Shown here piece after piece: positions 55,586 through 64,000 of a stretch of 64,000 bases of DNA. Under the pieces are notes generated by a model. It did no database searches. It was given only the letters and a program-made list of their open reading frames with translations, and was not told where the DNA came from. Both the position numbers and the translations under genes were made by a program. This DNA is from an uncultured Pseudomonadales bacterium (lineage in GTDB: Bacteria; Pseudomonadota; Gammaproteobacteria; Pseudomonadales; Azotimanducaceae): contig CALIKQ010000041.1 in NCBI GenBank assembly GCA_938017975.1, forward strand, positions 1-64,000, read 5' to 3'. How positions within the stretch are numbered: the stretch's first letter is position 1; the number at the start of each line of letters is the position of its first letter.

Positions 55586-56368
55586 TTAAAAGTTGGCGTA
55601 GCCGCCATCGATCAAATGGGTTTCTGAAGTATGGTAGCTGCTGGCTTGGCTCATGATATAGACCGCAATGCCCGCAAAATCCTCTGGCTTACCCCACCGC
55701 CGCATTGGGATACGCGGCATGACGTTTTCGACGAATCGATCCCATGCGAAGGAGGACTCGGTCATTTCCGTTTCAATCCAACCGGGCAGAAGCGTGTGGG
55801 CCGTGACGCCATACCGAGCATATTCAACGGCCAGTGCTTTGGCCATGGTGATGAGCGCACCCTTGGTTGCGGCATAATGCTCTCCCCGAGCCTGTCCCGA
55901 CACTGCGGCAAGACTCGACGTGCCGATGAGTCGGCCGAATGCATCACCCTGATCTGCGCGTTGCCGCATATGCGCCGCGGCACAACGAAAAGTGTAAAAC
56001 ACACCATCGAGATTAACCTGCATGATACGGCGCCACTCTTCGGTATCCATTTCATCAAAGTGATTTGCACGGCCGCCAACGCCTGCATTGGCGAAGCAAC
56101 CGTCAACTCTGCCGTGGGCTGCCAGCGTTTCACCAAAACATTTCTTCACAGCAGCTTCGTCGCTCACGTCGCACTGCCAGGCAGAGACCTTGGGCCCGTA
56201 GGCCTTTAGCACCTCTAGCGCGTTGTGGTTCTTCTCAAGGTTTGTCCCCCAGATCGCGACTTCACAGCCCTGGGAGGCAAGTCCCTCTGCCATGCCAAGG
56301 CCAATGCCGCCGTTTCCGCCGGTGATCAAGGCCACGCGGCCTTGGAGGTCGAATAAGCGATGAATCAT
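55586..56368 (-). CDS. SDR family oxidoreductase
   Basis: A 260-residue short-chain dehydrogenase. TGGNGGIG lies at 16-23; NAG is preceded by Ala (FANAGVGG), a common variant of NNAG. Ser151/152 and Tyr165/Lys169 (HYAATK) complete the active site. The C-terminus HLIDGGYANF is typical of tetrameric SDRs. AAGGAG 7 bases upstream supports the ATG. It is followed by, and upstream of, no obvious pathway partner; the LLM gene on the same strand lies 150 bp upstream. Confidence 0.92.
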   Translation of the reverse strand: MIHRLFDLQGRVALITGGNGGIGLGMAEGLASQGCEVAIWGTNLEKNHNALEVLKAYGPKVSAWQCDVSDEAAVKKCFGETLAAHGRVDGCFANAGVGGRANHFDEMDTEEWRRIMQVNLDGVFYTFRCAAAHMRQRADQGDAFGRLIGTSSLAAVSGQARGEHYAATKGALITMAKALAVEYARYGVTAHTLLPGWIETEMTESSFAWDRFVENVMPRIPMRRWGKPEDFAGIAVYIMSQASSYHTSETHLIDGGYANF

Positions 56369-56518
56369 GGTTGGGCTCCTTGTTCGATGACTGAATTGAC
56401 AATGATGAGTTTAGGCTCAAAAGACAATTGTTTCAGATCCTGGTTCTCAGATTCTCGGCCGGGGGGCTTCGGCGTGTTTCGAAGCAGGGCTCATCCTTCT
56501 TAGTCGCGACCTTCGCGC

Positions 56519-57535
56519 TCACTTTGAGTTCTGAGCGATCAACGCAAAGAGATCCTGATAATCGGCAAGGTCTCTTGTATCGCCTCTTTGGCCGGTACGC
56601 GCGAGGATTAATTCGTCAGCGACGCCTTCATAGGCTCGAATCCGCTCGGCACACTGAGCAACGTTACCCGTGATGGTTAATTCATCGATGATTCTGTCGG
56701 GAACCAGCGCCATGGCATCGCGCAGACGGCCTGCGGGCATCAGCTGTGCTGCCTGATCAGCGAATTCAGAGAATCCAAGCTGCCGGAACTGTAAGTCATA
56801 GTAAGGATGCGGAATGGGATGATACAGCTTACAGATTGCTGCGCGGCTCGCCTCTCGAGCCGCATCGATATCCTGGTTGATGCTGATGGTCGCGGCAGTT
56901 GGAAAGACCAAAGCGTCCGGATCGCGGCCTGCGGCAGTTGCTCCGGCTCTGGCATGGGGCGTTACGAAATCTCTTACAAATTCGACCGATGACATGATGC
57001 CAATGCCGACGCCATCGGATACTTCGCCTGCAAGTCGAATCATGTTGGGCCCCGAGGCAGACAGGTAGACGGGCAGTGTTGGGGTGATCGGCTCAAAGCT
57101 CGCCCGCCACCGAATACGATGTCGCTCACCTTGGTAGCGAACGCGCTCAGCGGCACGCCCACTAACGATTGCTTTCACAATCTCTATGAAATCGCGCATT
57201 TTTGTTTTGGATCGAGTCGAATCGATGCCCATGTACAAATCATTAAAGTGCAGATTGCCGGTACCAACGCCTAAAACAAAACGGCCGTCACTGATTTCGT
57301 TGAGATCCCGCGCCTCAAGGCCCGTCATCCAGGGTTCGCGCGCGTAAGCGTTCACGATGTAAGTGCCAACTCGAGCGCGCTCGGTCGCGTGAATCACGGC
57401 GGCGGCTGTAATGGTCGCACTTCTGCCGGCATCAACCGTGTAGAGGGAATGAACGCCTGCGGCCTCTGCTTCGCGGGCGATGGATGAGATGGTCCCAATG
57501 GATTTTTCAAATCCCAGCATCATGCCAATTTTCAT
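56519..57535 (-). CDS. LLM class flavin/F420-dependent oxidoreductase
   Basis: A 338-residue luciferase-like TIM-barrel enzyme of the methylene-tetrahydromethanopterin reductase-like branch. MKIGMMLGFEKSIGTI, AREPWMTGLEARDLNEIS and GRFVLGVGTGN are typical. It differs from the LLM protein at 33.7 kb and is not a duplicate of it. The cofactor may be F420 or FMN. The ribosome site is weak. It lies upstream of the SDR gene on the same strand. Confidence 0.89.
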   Translation of the reverse strand: MKIGMMLGFEKSIGTISSIAREAEAAGVHSLYTVDAGRSATITAAAVIHATERARVGTYIVNAYAREPWMTGLEARDLNEISDGRFVLGVGTGNLHFNDLYMGIDSTRSKTKMRDFIEIVKAIVSGRAAERVRYQGERHRIRWRASFEPITPTLPVYLSASGPNMIRLAGEVSDGVGIGIMSSVEFVRDFVTPHARAGATAAGRDPDALVFPTAATISINQDIDAAREASRAAICKLYHPIPHPYYDLQFRQLGFSEFADQAAQLMPAGRLRDAMALVPDRIIDELTITGNVAQCAERIRAYEGVADELILARTGQRGDTRDLADYQDLFALIAQNSK

Positions 57536-57920
57536 GGTTCTGTCGTCTCTTGGTCGTCAGGGTCTGCTCAGCATAGCTGACCCGGTGAAGAATTGAAGAA
57601 CCGGAGATAAAAAACCTCGGCAATGAATTTCTGTGAAGCCTGCGGATATGCGCCAGACCTAAATGCTTGGGGCGGGTCACGATGAGTTAAGTGAGACAGG
57701 CGCAAGCGATGGCTGTCTTGATGGAGTAGCATTCTTGAGTGCCAACCGGCCTCATCTGGTGAGGCCGACGCTCGAGGCGGAATGGTCACTGGACGGTGAG
57801 AACAGCAGCGCTGCTCAAGACGGCGCAAGTAAGTGGGTCGAGCTTGGGCCCGTCAGCAACGCTGGCAACGGATTTTTAGGAAAAGTCTGACGTCTTTTTG
57901 CTGCTCGATGATCAAAGGTC
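57536..57920. other. Intergenic region, nothing recognised
   Basis: About 385 bp between two minus-strand genes (cupin and LLM oxidoreductase). A plus-strand frame at 57663-57890 lacks a ribosome site and family match. The LLM promoter should lie here. Confidence 0.5.
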
Positions 57921-58268
57921 TTAGGGGCGGTTCATCACTCGCAGATACTTGAGTTTTGTCTTGCCAGTATTGTGCACCCGATGAAAGATCCCAGCCTGAA
58001 CGGTCACAATCGATTGGGCGTTGACCTCATAGACCTCTTCTTGTTCGCCCTGACCCTCGTCTGGATGCCGTAAGTAGATCTCGCCAGTGCCTTGTGTAAA
58101 GAAGAAAATTTCATCTTGCAAAAGGTGCTTATGCCCTGCGGTTTGTTTTCCGGGGAATAGATGGGTGCTACTGAGTAATAGGTTGTCTCCGACGTAATTA
58201 TCTTTCACGGTGTAATTGTCGTTTTGTTTACTGATGTGCCCACCAATATCGTCAAATTCGTCTTTCAT
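57921..58268 (-). CDS. Small cupin-domain protein
   Basis: A 115-residue single-domain cupin. The metal site is complete: His46, His48, Glu53 and His96 (GHKHLLQDE and AGIFHRVHN). The family ranges from isomerases to dioxygenases, and none is specific here. AAGGA 7 bases upstream supports the ATG. It is divergent from the CoA transferase gene, with 271 bp between starts. Confidence 0.85.
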   Translation of the reverse strand: MKDEFDDIGGHISKQNDNYTVKDNYVGDNLLLSSTHLFPGKQTAGHKHLLQDEIFFFTQGTGEIYLRHPDEGQGEQEEVYEVNAQSIVTVQAGIFHRVHNTGKTKLKYLRVMNRP

Positions 58269-58539
58269 ACTGTTGTCCTTCTTTTAAGGCGTCCTACGTG
58301 ATTTGCGCGGAAACGGTCTTTTTCGGTGCAATGCCGCCTCGATGGGATGAGCGCGTGGCGGATATTTATCTTAACAGGGATCCTGGCTTTTTGGCGCCCA
58401 TTTGGTGAGCTTGATTCATGACGGCACTAACCCAGGCGATGCAACAGGAAAAACGCGGTTGGCCGTGCACAAAGCGGCCGCAATCAAGTCTCATCATTTA
58501 GGCGTTGACTCACCGATCAACCCTAGGTCCAATGAAGGC

Positions 58540-59631
58540 ATGCACGATTCTTCAAGCACATCTAAAGCTCATTCCGCAGGCCCTCTTTCCGGAGTACGGG
58601 TGATCGATCTTTCAGCGGTTGTCTCCGGGCCGATGGCGGCTGTTATGTTGGCGGACCAAGGCGCTGAGGTGATAAAGATCGAGCCGCCGGGTTGGGGGGA
58701 CGGTATTCGTGGACTTGGGGCCAGTCGTAATGGCGTGAGCGCTATTTTTTCAATGATTAATCGCAATAAGAAATCAGTGGCGTTGAACCTTAAGACAGAA
58801 GTTGGCCGTCAGCTTGTTAAAGAATTGATTGGGACCGCCGATGTCGTTTTACAAAACTACCGCCCTGGAAAGATGGCTCGGCTTGGACTGGACTATGAAA
58901 CCCTCAAAAACGTCTATCCTGAACTGATTTACTTGTCGATTTCGGGGATGGGCGATGAAGGACCGTATGCCCAGCAGAAAGTCTACGACTACGTGATCCA
59001 AGGGATGAGCGGTATTCTCGATGCGCAGGGTGAAGCAGAAGATTACGCGATGGTCCGCACTATTTTGTATGACAAGGTAACCTCTCTGACGGCAGCCCAG
59101 GCGATGACCGCGGCCCTGTTTGCCAGAGAGCGCGGTGCTGGAGGACAGCACATTGAATTGACGATGCTAGACGCAGCGCTCTACTTTAATTGGCCCGACT
59201 TGATGTGGAATGAAAGCTTTGAAGGAGACGGAGTCGCTAAAGCCGGCGATCTGGCCGATCTGTATGAAGTGAGTCGAACCAAAGATGGAGCGATTGTCTC
59301 GCATCGGCTGAACGGCGCGTGCGATGACTATGGTACGGAGGAGCTCATCGATTTATTTGCAGCCAACGAAATTCCTGTTGGTCGAGTAAACCGCCGGGCC
59401 GATCTGATTTCAGATCCCCAAATTAAAGCGCGTCGCAGTTTGCTGCGATTTGAGCATCCAATTGCCGGTACAATGATCCAACCCAGATCCCCTGCGCGGT
59501 TCAGCCAAACTGAAACGCCGTTAAATGATCCTTCCCCCGAGGTAGGAGAGCACACGGCGGCATTGCTGATGGATTTGGGATACTCAATGGAAACGTTGAT
59601 CACCTGGGCGCGAGAAGGTGCATTGGGCTGA
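58540..59631 (+). CDS. CaiB/BaiF-type CoA transferase, shortened
   Basis: A 363-residue family III CoA transferase that moves CoA between carboxylic acids through an Asp-bound anhydride. The nucleotide-like N-terminus GVRVIDLSAVVSGPMAA and the catalytic Asp178 (LYDKVTS) are present. The segment that normally follows DG-x-(I/V)-V, a helical stretch of about 50 residues, is almost absent between SRTKDGAIV and EELIDLFAANEIPVGRVN. Total length is below the usual 380-410. I start at ATG 58540; 46 extra codons upstream look non-coding. An MFS gene follows within 30 bp. Confidence 0.85.
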   Translation: MHDSSSTSKAHSAGPLSGVRVIDLSAVVSGPMAAVMLADQGAEVIKIEPPGWGDGIRGLGASRNGVSAIFSMINRNKKSVALNLKTEVGRQLVKELIGTADVVLQNYRPGKMARLGLDYETLKNVYPELIYLSISGMGDEGPYAQQKVYDYVIQGMSGILDAQGEAEDYAMVRTILYDKVTSLTAAQAMTAALFARERGAGGQHIELTMLDAALYFNWPDLMWNESFEGDGVAKAGDLADLYEVSRTKDGAIVSHRLNGACDDYGTEELIDLFAANEIPVGRVNRRADLISDPQIKARRSLLRFEHPIAGTMIQPRSPARFSQTETPLNDPSPEVGEHTAALLMDLGYSMETLITWAREGALG

Positions 59632-59661
59632 GCCATGACGCAACGAGATCAAGGAGTCAGG

Positions 59662-61074
59662 ATGACCAGGGAAGTGCAATCGATTGCCGGTACGCCGGCT
59701 GCATCCCCTCTTGGTTATTTCAGTTGGACGAGTGGGCAGCTCGGCCGTGATCCTTATTACATCTTGGTCGTGATTTATATTTTCTTTCCCTATTTCAGTA
59801 CCCAGGTTGTCGGTGACCCGGTCTATGGTCAAGCATTGATTGGTTATCTCAACGCTGTCTCTGGCGCGCTACTGGCCTTGACCATTCCTTTTTTGGGCGC
59901 GATAGCCGATAAGCAAGGCCGCCGTAAACCGTGGATCGCTGGGACAGTGGGCTTCATGAGTCTGGGGGCCTGCATGCTGTGGTGGATTATGCCGGGGGCC
60001 GAGGGGTCTGACCTTTATTGGGCATTTTTCCTCCTACTCTCTATCAACCTGGCGTTTGCTTACTCAGAAGTTTTTCACAATGCAATGTTGCCCTCGATCA
60101 CGCCGGTAGATAGAGCGGGTCTGGTCTCTGGCCTCGCCTTTTCGCTTGGAAATTTAGGTGGCGTGTCGCTGATGGTGTTTGTTCTATTTGCTTTTGCTTT
60201 GCCCGGTGTCGAGACATGGTCGTTCCTGCCCGACCAGCCGCTTTGGGGGGTCGATCAATCGGCTCATGAACAGGACCGAATTGTTGGTCCGATTTCAGGT
60301 CTTTGGATGTTGATATTTACATTGCCGCTGTTGTTTTTCACGCCCGACACGCCGCGCTCCGGACTGACGCTCGTAGCTGCCGCACGGTCGGGCCTTAAGG
60401 ATGTGTTTAAGACGGTCTCGCAGTTGAAGCACTATGCAAACATTGCTCGTTATTTGCTGGCGCGCATGTTGTTTAACGATGGCATGGTTGGTGTCCTGAT
60501 TTTTGGAGGCGTTTACGCGGCAGGGAACTTCGACTGGGATACTATTTCTCTGCTCATCTTTGGCCTGTGTACCAGTGTGTCTGCAATGTTGGGCGCCTAC
60601 CTTGGAGGTCGCCTAGATGATCGTTTTGGCTCCTTGGCGACGCTCAAAGTATCGGTGCTTATGACCTTTTTCATCCTCCTTGCGCTGGTGTCGATTGAAA
60701 CCGATCGAGTGGCCTTTATTGTGGCCGTTGATGTTGCTCCGGTGTGGTCATTCCCATACTTCAATACTCAGGCAGAGATTATTTATTTCTGTGTCAATCA
60801 GGTCTTTGCGCTGTTTTTCGTGACCGCACTCTCAGCGTCCCGGACGCTGATGGCAAAAATCTGCCCGCCCGAGAAAGCTGCGCAATTTTTTGGCCTATAC
60901 GGGCTGTCGGGTTCTGTTACGGCCTTTCTGGCGCCGCTTCTGGTTGCTACGACCACACAATGGTTCGATTCACAGCGGGTCGGGTTCGGGTCTTTGGCGT
61001 TTCTGATTGTGCTGGGCGCAGGCATGCTCTACTGGGTCAGCGATGAGCGGACTGAGGCGCCGAGAGAAGCCTGA
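59662..61074 (+). CDS. MFS transporter, UMF1-like
   Basis: A 470-residue 12-helix inner-membrane carrier. GYFSWTSGQLGRDPYYI and FLGAIADKQGRRKPWI resemble the UMF1/autophagy-22-like group. I start at ATG 59662, 5 bases after AAGGAG; an in-frame ATG at 59635 lies only 3 bp past the CoA transferase stop. Close spacing suggests an operon with that gene, so it may carry the acid that the transferase activates; that is inference. Confidence 0.88.
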   Translation: MTREVQSIAGTPAASPLGYFSWTSGQLGRDPYYILVVIYIFFPYFSTQVVGDPVYGQALIGYLNAVSGALLALTIPFLGAIADKQGRRKPWIAGTVGFMSLGACMLWWIMPGAEGSDLYWAFFLLLSINLAFAYSEVFHNAMLPSITPVDRAGLVSGLAFSLGNLGGVSLMVFVLFAFALPGVETWSFLPDQPLWGVDQSAHEQDRIVGPISGLWMLIFTLPLLFFTPDTPRSGLTLVAAARSGLKDVFKTVSQLKHYANIARYLLARMLFNDGMVGVLIFGGVYAAGNFDWDTISLLIFGLCTSVSAMLGAYLGGRLDDRFGSLATLKVSVLMTFFILLALVSIETDRVAFIVAVDVAPVWSFPYFNTQAEIIYFCVNQVFALFFVTALSASRTLMAKICPPEKAAQFFGLYGLSGSVTAFLAPLLVATTTQWFDSQRVGFGSLAFLIVLGAGMLYWVSDERTEAPREA

Positions 61075-61173
61075 GCAATCATCTAATCAGAATTTTCAGA
61101 GGGCTGATCAAAGTTGGTTGCTGGCTGTGGTTTCTGCCTTAAAAAGAAGTTTTTAATGATGCCTGCCAATGCC

Positions 61174-61200
61174 TTGACCAGTTGGCGTTGATAGTATGAT
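61174..61200 (+). promoter_or_regulatory. Candidate promoter of exporter gene
   Basis: TTGACC (61174-61179) and TATGAT (61195-61200) match consensus at 5 of 6 positions each, but the spacing is only 15 bp. Transcription would start near 61207, within the hairpin at 61204-61224. Confidence 0.4.
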
Positions 61201-61203
61201 CTA

Positions 61204-61224
61204 ATGCGCTGTTTTCCAGCGCAT
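61204..61224 (+). promoter_or_regulatory. Perfect 8-bp hairpin at predicted mRNA 5' end
   Basis: ATGCGCTG pairs with CAGCGCAT around the loop TTTTC, ending 20 bp before the ABC exporter ATG and just upstream of its AGGAG ribosome site. It could protect the 5' end, bind a regulator, or serve as an operator dyad. Confidence 0.5.
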
Positions 61225-61244
61225 CAACCATCAGCAGGAGTCTC

Positions 61245-63035
61245 ATGTCGGAAAGTCAGGTCGAGGATCGGCCAGCGAGCAAGTCTATTAGACCGTTGCT
61301 GATGCTGGTGCCGTTCATTAAGCCCTATTGGGGTACGCTGGTCCTTGCACTGGTTGCCTTGCTATCAGCTTCTGCTGCAGTGCTGGTGATGCCCCTGGCG
61401 GTTCGTGATGTTATCGATCAGGGCTTCTCAGCAGATAATGCTGCACAAATCGATCAGTATTTTTATGTGCTCTTGATCATCGCGATTTTGATCGGAGTGT
61501 TGGGCGCTGCCCGAGCGTATTTTGTGAACTGGCTTGGCGAGCGCGTAGTGGCCGATCTTCGTGAGCAGGTATTCGGTCAGGTTCTGACCATGGACATGAA
61601 GTTTTTTGAAACGACGAAAGTCGGTGAAATTCTATCAAGACTTACGACAGATACGACCCTGATCCAGTCGATTTCCGGGGTGGGACTTTCGATTGTGCTT
61701 CGCTCGAGTATCCAGTTCGTGGGTGCATTGATTTTGCTCGCCATTACGAATTTTAGTTTGACGGCGGTATTGGTCGTGCTGTTATTTGTCGTGATTGCAC
61801 CTATTATGGTGATCGGTCGCTGGGTGCGTCAGCTTTCAAGAGCTTCCCAAGATCGGATTGCTGATGTCAGTGGTTATGCCGGAGAGATTCTGAACGCAGT
61901 TCAAACTGTGCAAATGTTCACGGCTGAGCGCGCTGAGGGGGTCCGCTTCACCAGGGCGGTTGAGGCGAGCTTCAAAACTGCGGTCAAACGTATTCGATTT
62001 CGAGCCTTACTGACAACAGTGGGTATGACCGGCCTTTTCGGCGCTTTTATTGTTGGGTTGTGGATGGGCGCTAAAGCGGTTGTGGCGCAGGAAATCACTG
62101 GCGGTGAGCTCAGCCAGTTTGTCATTTACGCTGTTTTAGTCGGGGCATCTGGCGGAGCTTTGATCGAATTTTGGGGTGAGCTCCAGCGGGCAGCAGGCGC
62201 AATGGAGCGGTTGGGGCAGCTCCTCAGTCTACGTCCTGAAATTCTTGATCCAAAAAATCCGAAAATTTTAGATGCTAAAAACATCGGGCGCATAACGTTT
62301 GATCAGGTACGCTTTAACTATCCGTCAAGGCCAGATTCGCCTGCCATCAACAACCTTAGTTTGGTCATCGAGCCTGGAGAGCAAATTGCCTTGGTTGGTC
62401 CCTCCGGGGCCGGGAAGTCGACGATTTTTCAGTTATTGCTGCGGATGTTTGACCCACAATCGGGATGTGTGCGGATCGATGGCACTGATATTCGCAATTT
62501 CAGACTCAAAGATCTGCGTCAATTCATTGGGATCGTCCCTCAGGAGACGGTGATATTTGGGATCAATGCATTAGAGAATATTAGATTTGGCCGTCCAGAG
62601 GCGGATGAGGAAGCGGTCTATCGTGCGGCTGAAGCGGCGCATGCTGGGATCTTTATTCGCGGACTACCAGAGGCGTTTAAGACCGACTTGGGAGAGCGTG
62701 GCGCGAGGTTGTCGGGCGGGCAAAGACAACGGATTGCGATAGCAAGAGCCATTCTAAAAGACCCTGCGGTGTTGTTGCTTGATGAGGCGACCAACGCTTT
62801 GGATGCAGAGAGCGAACGGCTGGTGCAAGCTGCGTTAGATCGGCTGAGGGAGGGCAGGACGACCCTTGTCATCGCGCATCGATTGGCAACCGTCATGGAT
62901 GCGGACCGGATAGTGGTCATTGCCGATGGAGAAATCAAAGCAGTAGGGCAGCACCAACAGTTGATGGCGACAGAGCCTTTGTATCGAGAAATGGTTACAC
63001 TGCAATTTGGACAATCCGAATCACTGGAGAAGTAA
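61245..63035 (+). CDS. ABC transporter with fused membrane and ATPase domains (MsbA/ABCB-like)
   Basis: A 596-residue half-transporter: six transmembrane helices (about 28-310) followed by a nucleotide-binding domain. Walker A GPSGAGKS is at 385-392, signature LSGGQ at 489-493, Walker B LLLDE at 510-514 and the switch His545. It most resembles lipid/drug exporters of the ABCB-bacterial group and would act as a homodimer. AGGAG lies 4 bases before the ATG. A TPR-sulfotransferase gene follows after 39 bp, so the two are probably cotranscribed. Confidence 0.94.
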   Translation: MSESQVEDRPASKSIRPLLMLVPFIKPYWGTLVLALVALLSASAAVLVMPLAVRDVIDQGFSADNAAQIDQYFYVLLIIAILIGVLGAARAYFVNWLGERVVADLREQVFGQVLTMDMKFFETTKVGEILSRLTTDTTLIQSISGVGLSIVLRSSIQFVGALILLAITNFSLTAVLVVLLFVVIAPIMVIGRWVRQLSRASQDRIADVSGYAGEILNAVQTVQMFTAERAEGVRFTRAVEASFKTAVKRIRFRALLTTVGMTGLFGAFIVGLWMGAKAVVAQEITGGELSQFVIYAVLVGASGGALIEFWGELQRAAGAMERLGQLLSLRPEILDPKNPKILDAKNIGRITFDQVRFNYPSRPDSPAINNLSLVIEPGEQIALVGPSGAGKSTIFQLLLRMFDPQSGCVRIDGTDIRNFRLKDLRQFIGIVPQETVIFGINALENIRFGRPEADEEAVYRAAEAAHAGIFIRGLPEAFKTDLGERGARLSGGQRQRIAIARAILKDPAVLLLDEATNALDAESERLVQAALDRLREGRTTLVIAHRLATVMDADRIVVIADGEIKAVGQHQQLMATEPLYREMVTLQFGQSESLEK

Positions 63036-63074
63036 AGATGGCCAATCAGGCGGTTAAACGAGAGCGCTAAGACG

Positions 63075-64000
63075 ATGACGCTGACTGATGAAGATTGGAA
63101 AACGCTAGAAGCGACTCGAGATTACGCCGCAATGATCGCGCGGTTGGTTGAAGCGCTCGACCTCGAGCCAGACCAAGCGGTCTATTCGGAGCGATTGGCT
63201 CAGGTTTATTTGAAGGTTGGTGCTGTTGATAAGGCTATTGAGACGTTTTTAAGGTGCTCAGAGAAGTTCGGTGAGCAAGCGAAATATTTGCTGAATTTGG
63301 GACATGCCTATAAAGCCAGTGGCGCGCTCGATCAGGCCATCAAAGCCTATCAAGGCGTTGCCAAAAACCCAGATGAGAAAGTCTCCGTCACAGGGTTATG
63401 GAGTCTCGCTAACTTGAAGCAATATGACTTTAGTGAAGATGAGACCTCTAAACTGACGCACCTTTGTGAAAGTCAGACCCTGAATCCAGGGTATCAAAGT
63501 CTGGCGTCCTTCGCCCTGGGAGCGCATTGGGAACGAAGTGCAGATTCCGTCAAAGCCTTTCGTGCGTTTGAAATGGCGAATGAGGTTGTAGCCCAAATCA
63601 GGCCCTTCCACGGTGATCGTTATCAGCGGCTCATCAAAACCTTAATGGATTTTGTTCACAGTCAATCGTCAGAAGCCTCAGGAACCGTTGAAACGCCTAT
63701 TTTTATTGTCGGCATGCCGCGCTCAGGTTCAACCTTGGTTGAACAAATTCTTAGCGCTCACTCCAGCGTTGAGTCGACCGATGAGTTGATGTTCTTGGGA
63801 GATATGGCGCGAGTCCTTGAGGAGCAGGGTGGGTACGCGTCGAAGATTAGGAGGTTGCAGCCGGATCGGATTACAGCATTGGCTGAACAATATCTTCGAT
63901 TGACTGCGGTATTTCGATCTGAAAACAGTCCTGTGTTCATTGATAAAAACCCAAATAACTTCTTACACATCGGCCTGATCAAAAGGCTGTTTCCTCAGGC
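63075..64000 (+). CDS. TPR repeat-containing sulfotransferase, 3' end outside window
   Basis: The frame is open from ATG 63075 to the right edge, at least 308 residues. Residues 1-190 are helical repeats with TPR character (KYLLNLGHAYKASGALDQAI). From about 208 a sulfotransferase domain begins: the PAPS 5'-phosphosulfate loop is GMPRSGST (213-220), and DKNPNNF fits the usual D-K-x-P-x-N-F segment. It would transfer sulfate from PAPS to an unknown acceptor, possibly the cargo of the neighbouring exporter. The ribosome site is weak, and a 10-codon ORF (63038-63070) lies in the leader. Confidence 0.89.
   Translation, partial: MTLTDEDWKTLEATRDYAAMIARLVEALDLEPDQAVYSERLAQVYLKVGAVDKAIETFLRCSEKFGEQAKYLLNLGHAYKASGALDQAIKAYQGVAKNPDEKVSVTGLWSLANLKQYDFSEDETSKLTHLCESQTLNPGYQSLASFALGAHWERSADSVKAFRAFEMANEVVAQIRPFHGDRYQRLIKTLMDFVHSQSSEASGTVETPIFIVGMPRSGSTLVEQILSAHSSVESTDELMFLGDMARVLEEQGGYASKIRRLQPDRITALAEQYLRLTAVFRSENSPVFIDKNPNNFLHIGLIKRLFPQ

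Overview
The window looks like a chromosomal stretch of a free-living, probably marine, aerobic gammaproteobacterium of moderate GC. That is inferred from family content (YbiT-type ABC-F protein, TldD/PmbA pair, MarC, spinster-like MFS carriers, CYP153-like P450, Baeyer-Villiger monooxygenase, many SDR, acyl-CoA and LLM enzymes, and a secreted trypsin with Ca-binding repeats), not from a marker gene. I see no rRNA, tRNA, IS element, prophage, CRISPR array or plasmid function. Both edges cut genes: a sulfatase on the left and a TPR-sulfotransferase on the right.

Layout. 1-8.7 kb: sulfatase, SDR, APH-like kinase, a large secreted two-domain trypsin-like protein, a crotonase and a ThuA protein. 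8.8-18.5 kb: tldD-pmbA behind a 19-bp tandem repeat, M20 peptidase, TauD-like dioxygenase, amidase, MFS carrier and an MDR reductase. 18.5-24.2 kb: a c-type cytochrome, a divergent orphan histidine kinase, and a two-gene Tat-exported molybdenum hydroxylase. 24.2-25.2 kb is a gene-poor gap with degenerate repeats. 25.2-32.7 kb: flavin split-barrel protein, cupin, a lipoprotein GH30 glycosidase overlapping a sodium/sugar symporter, a GrdB/PrdB-like gene interrupted by an in-frame TGA, a PhyH dioxygenase and an aldo/keto reductase. 32.8-41.3 kb: VOC and LLM enzymes, a second split-barrel protein, a GPH sugar carrier divergent from gluconokinase, a FATP/FadD-like ligase and a second amidase. 41.5-50.8 kb: CYP153-like P450, alpha/beta hydrolase, acyl-CoA dehydrogenase plus SDR, MarC, Baeyer-Villiger monooxygenase and an orphan peptide-binding protein. 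51.7-64 kb: second spinster-like MFS, ybiT, SDR, LLM enzyme, cupin, a shortened CaiB-type CoA transferase with an MFS carrier, an MsbA-like exporter, and the TPR-sulfotransferase.

How it fits together. The catalogue is that of a scavenger of lipids, hydrocarbons, glycoconjugates and amides: terminal oxidation (P450), ketone-to-ester oxidation (BVMO), ester and amide hydrolysis, CoA activation, beta-oxidation, and several carriers. Most genes sit in one- to three-gene units.

The most notable feature is at 29716-30639. A TGA at 30202-30204 interrupts a GrdB/PrdB-like reductase exactly where a U-x-x-C motif is expected. A perfect 8-bp hairpin with loop GTG begins 11 nt after it, as in a bacterial SECIS. 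I read this as a selenoprotein. Other points of interest are a secreted protein pairing an intact trypsin domain with one that has lost all three catalytic residues, several short tandem repeats next to promoters, two perfect 14-bp palindromes, and a hairpin at the predicted 5' end of the exporter mRNA.
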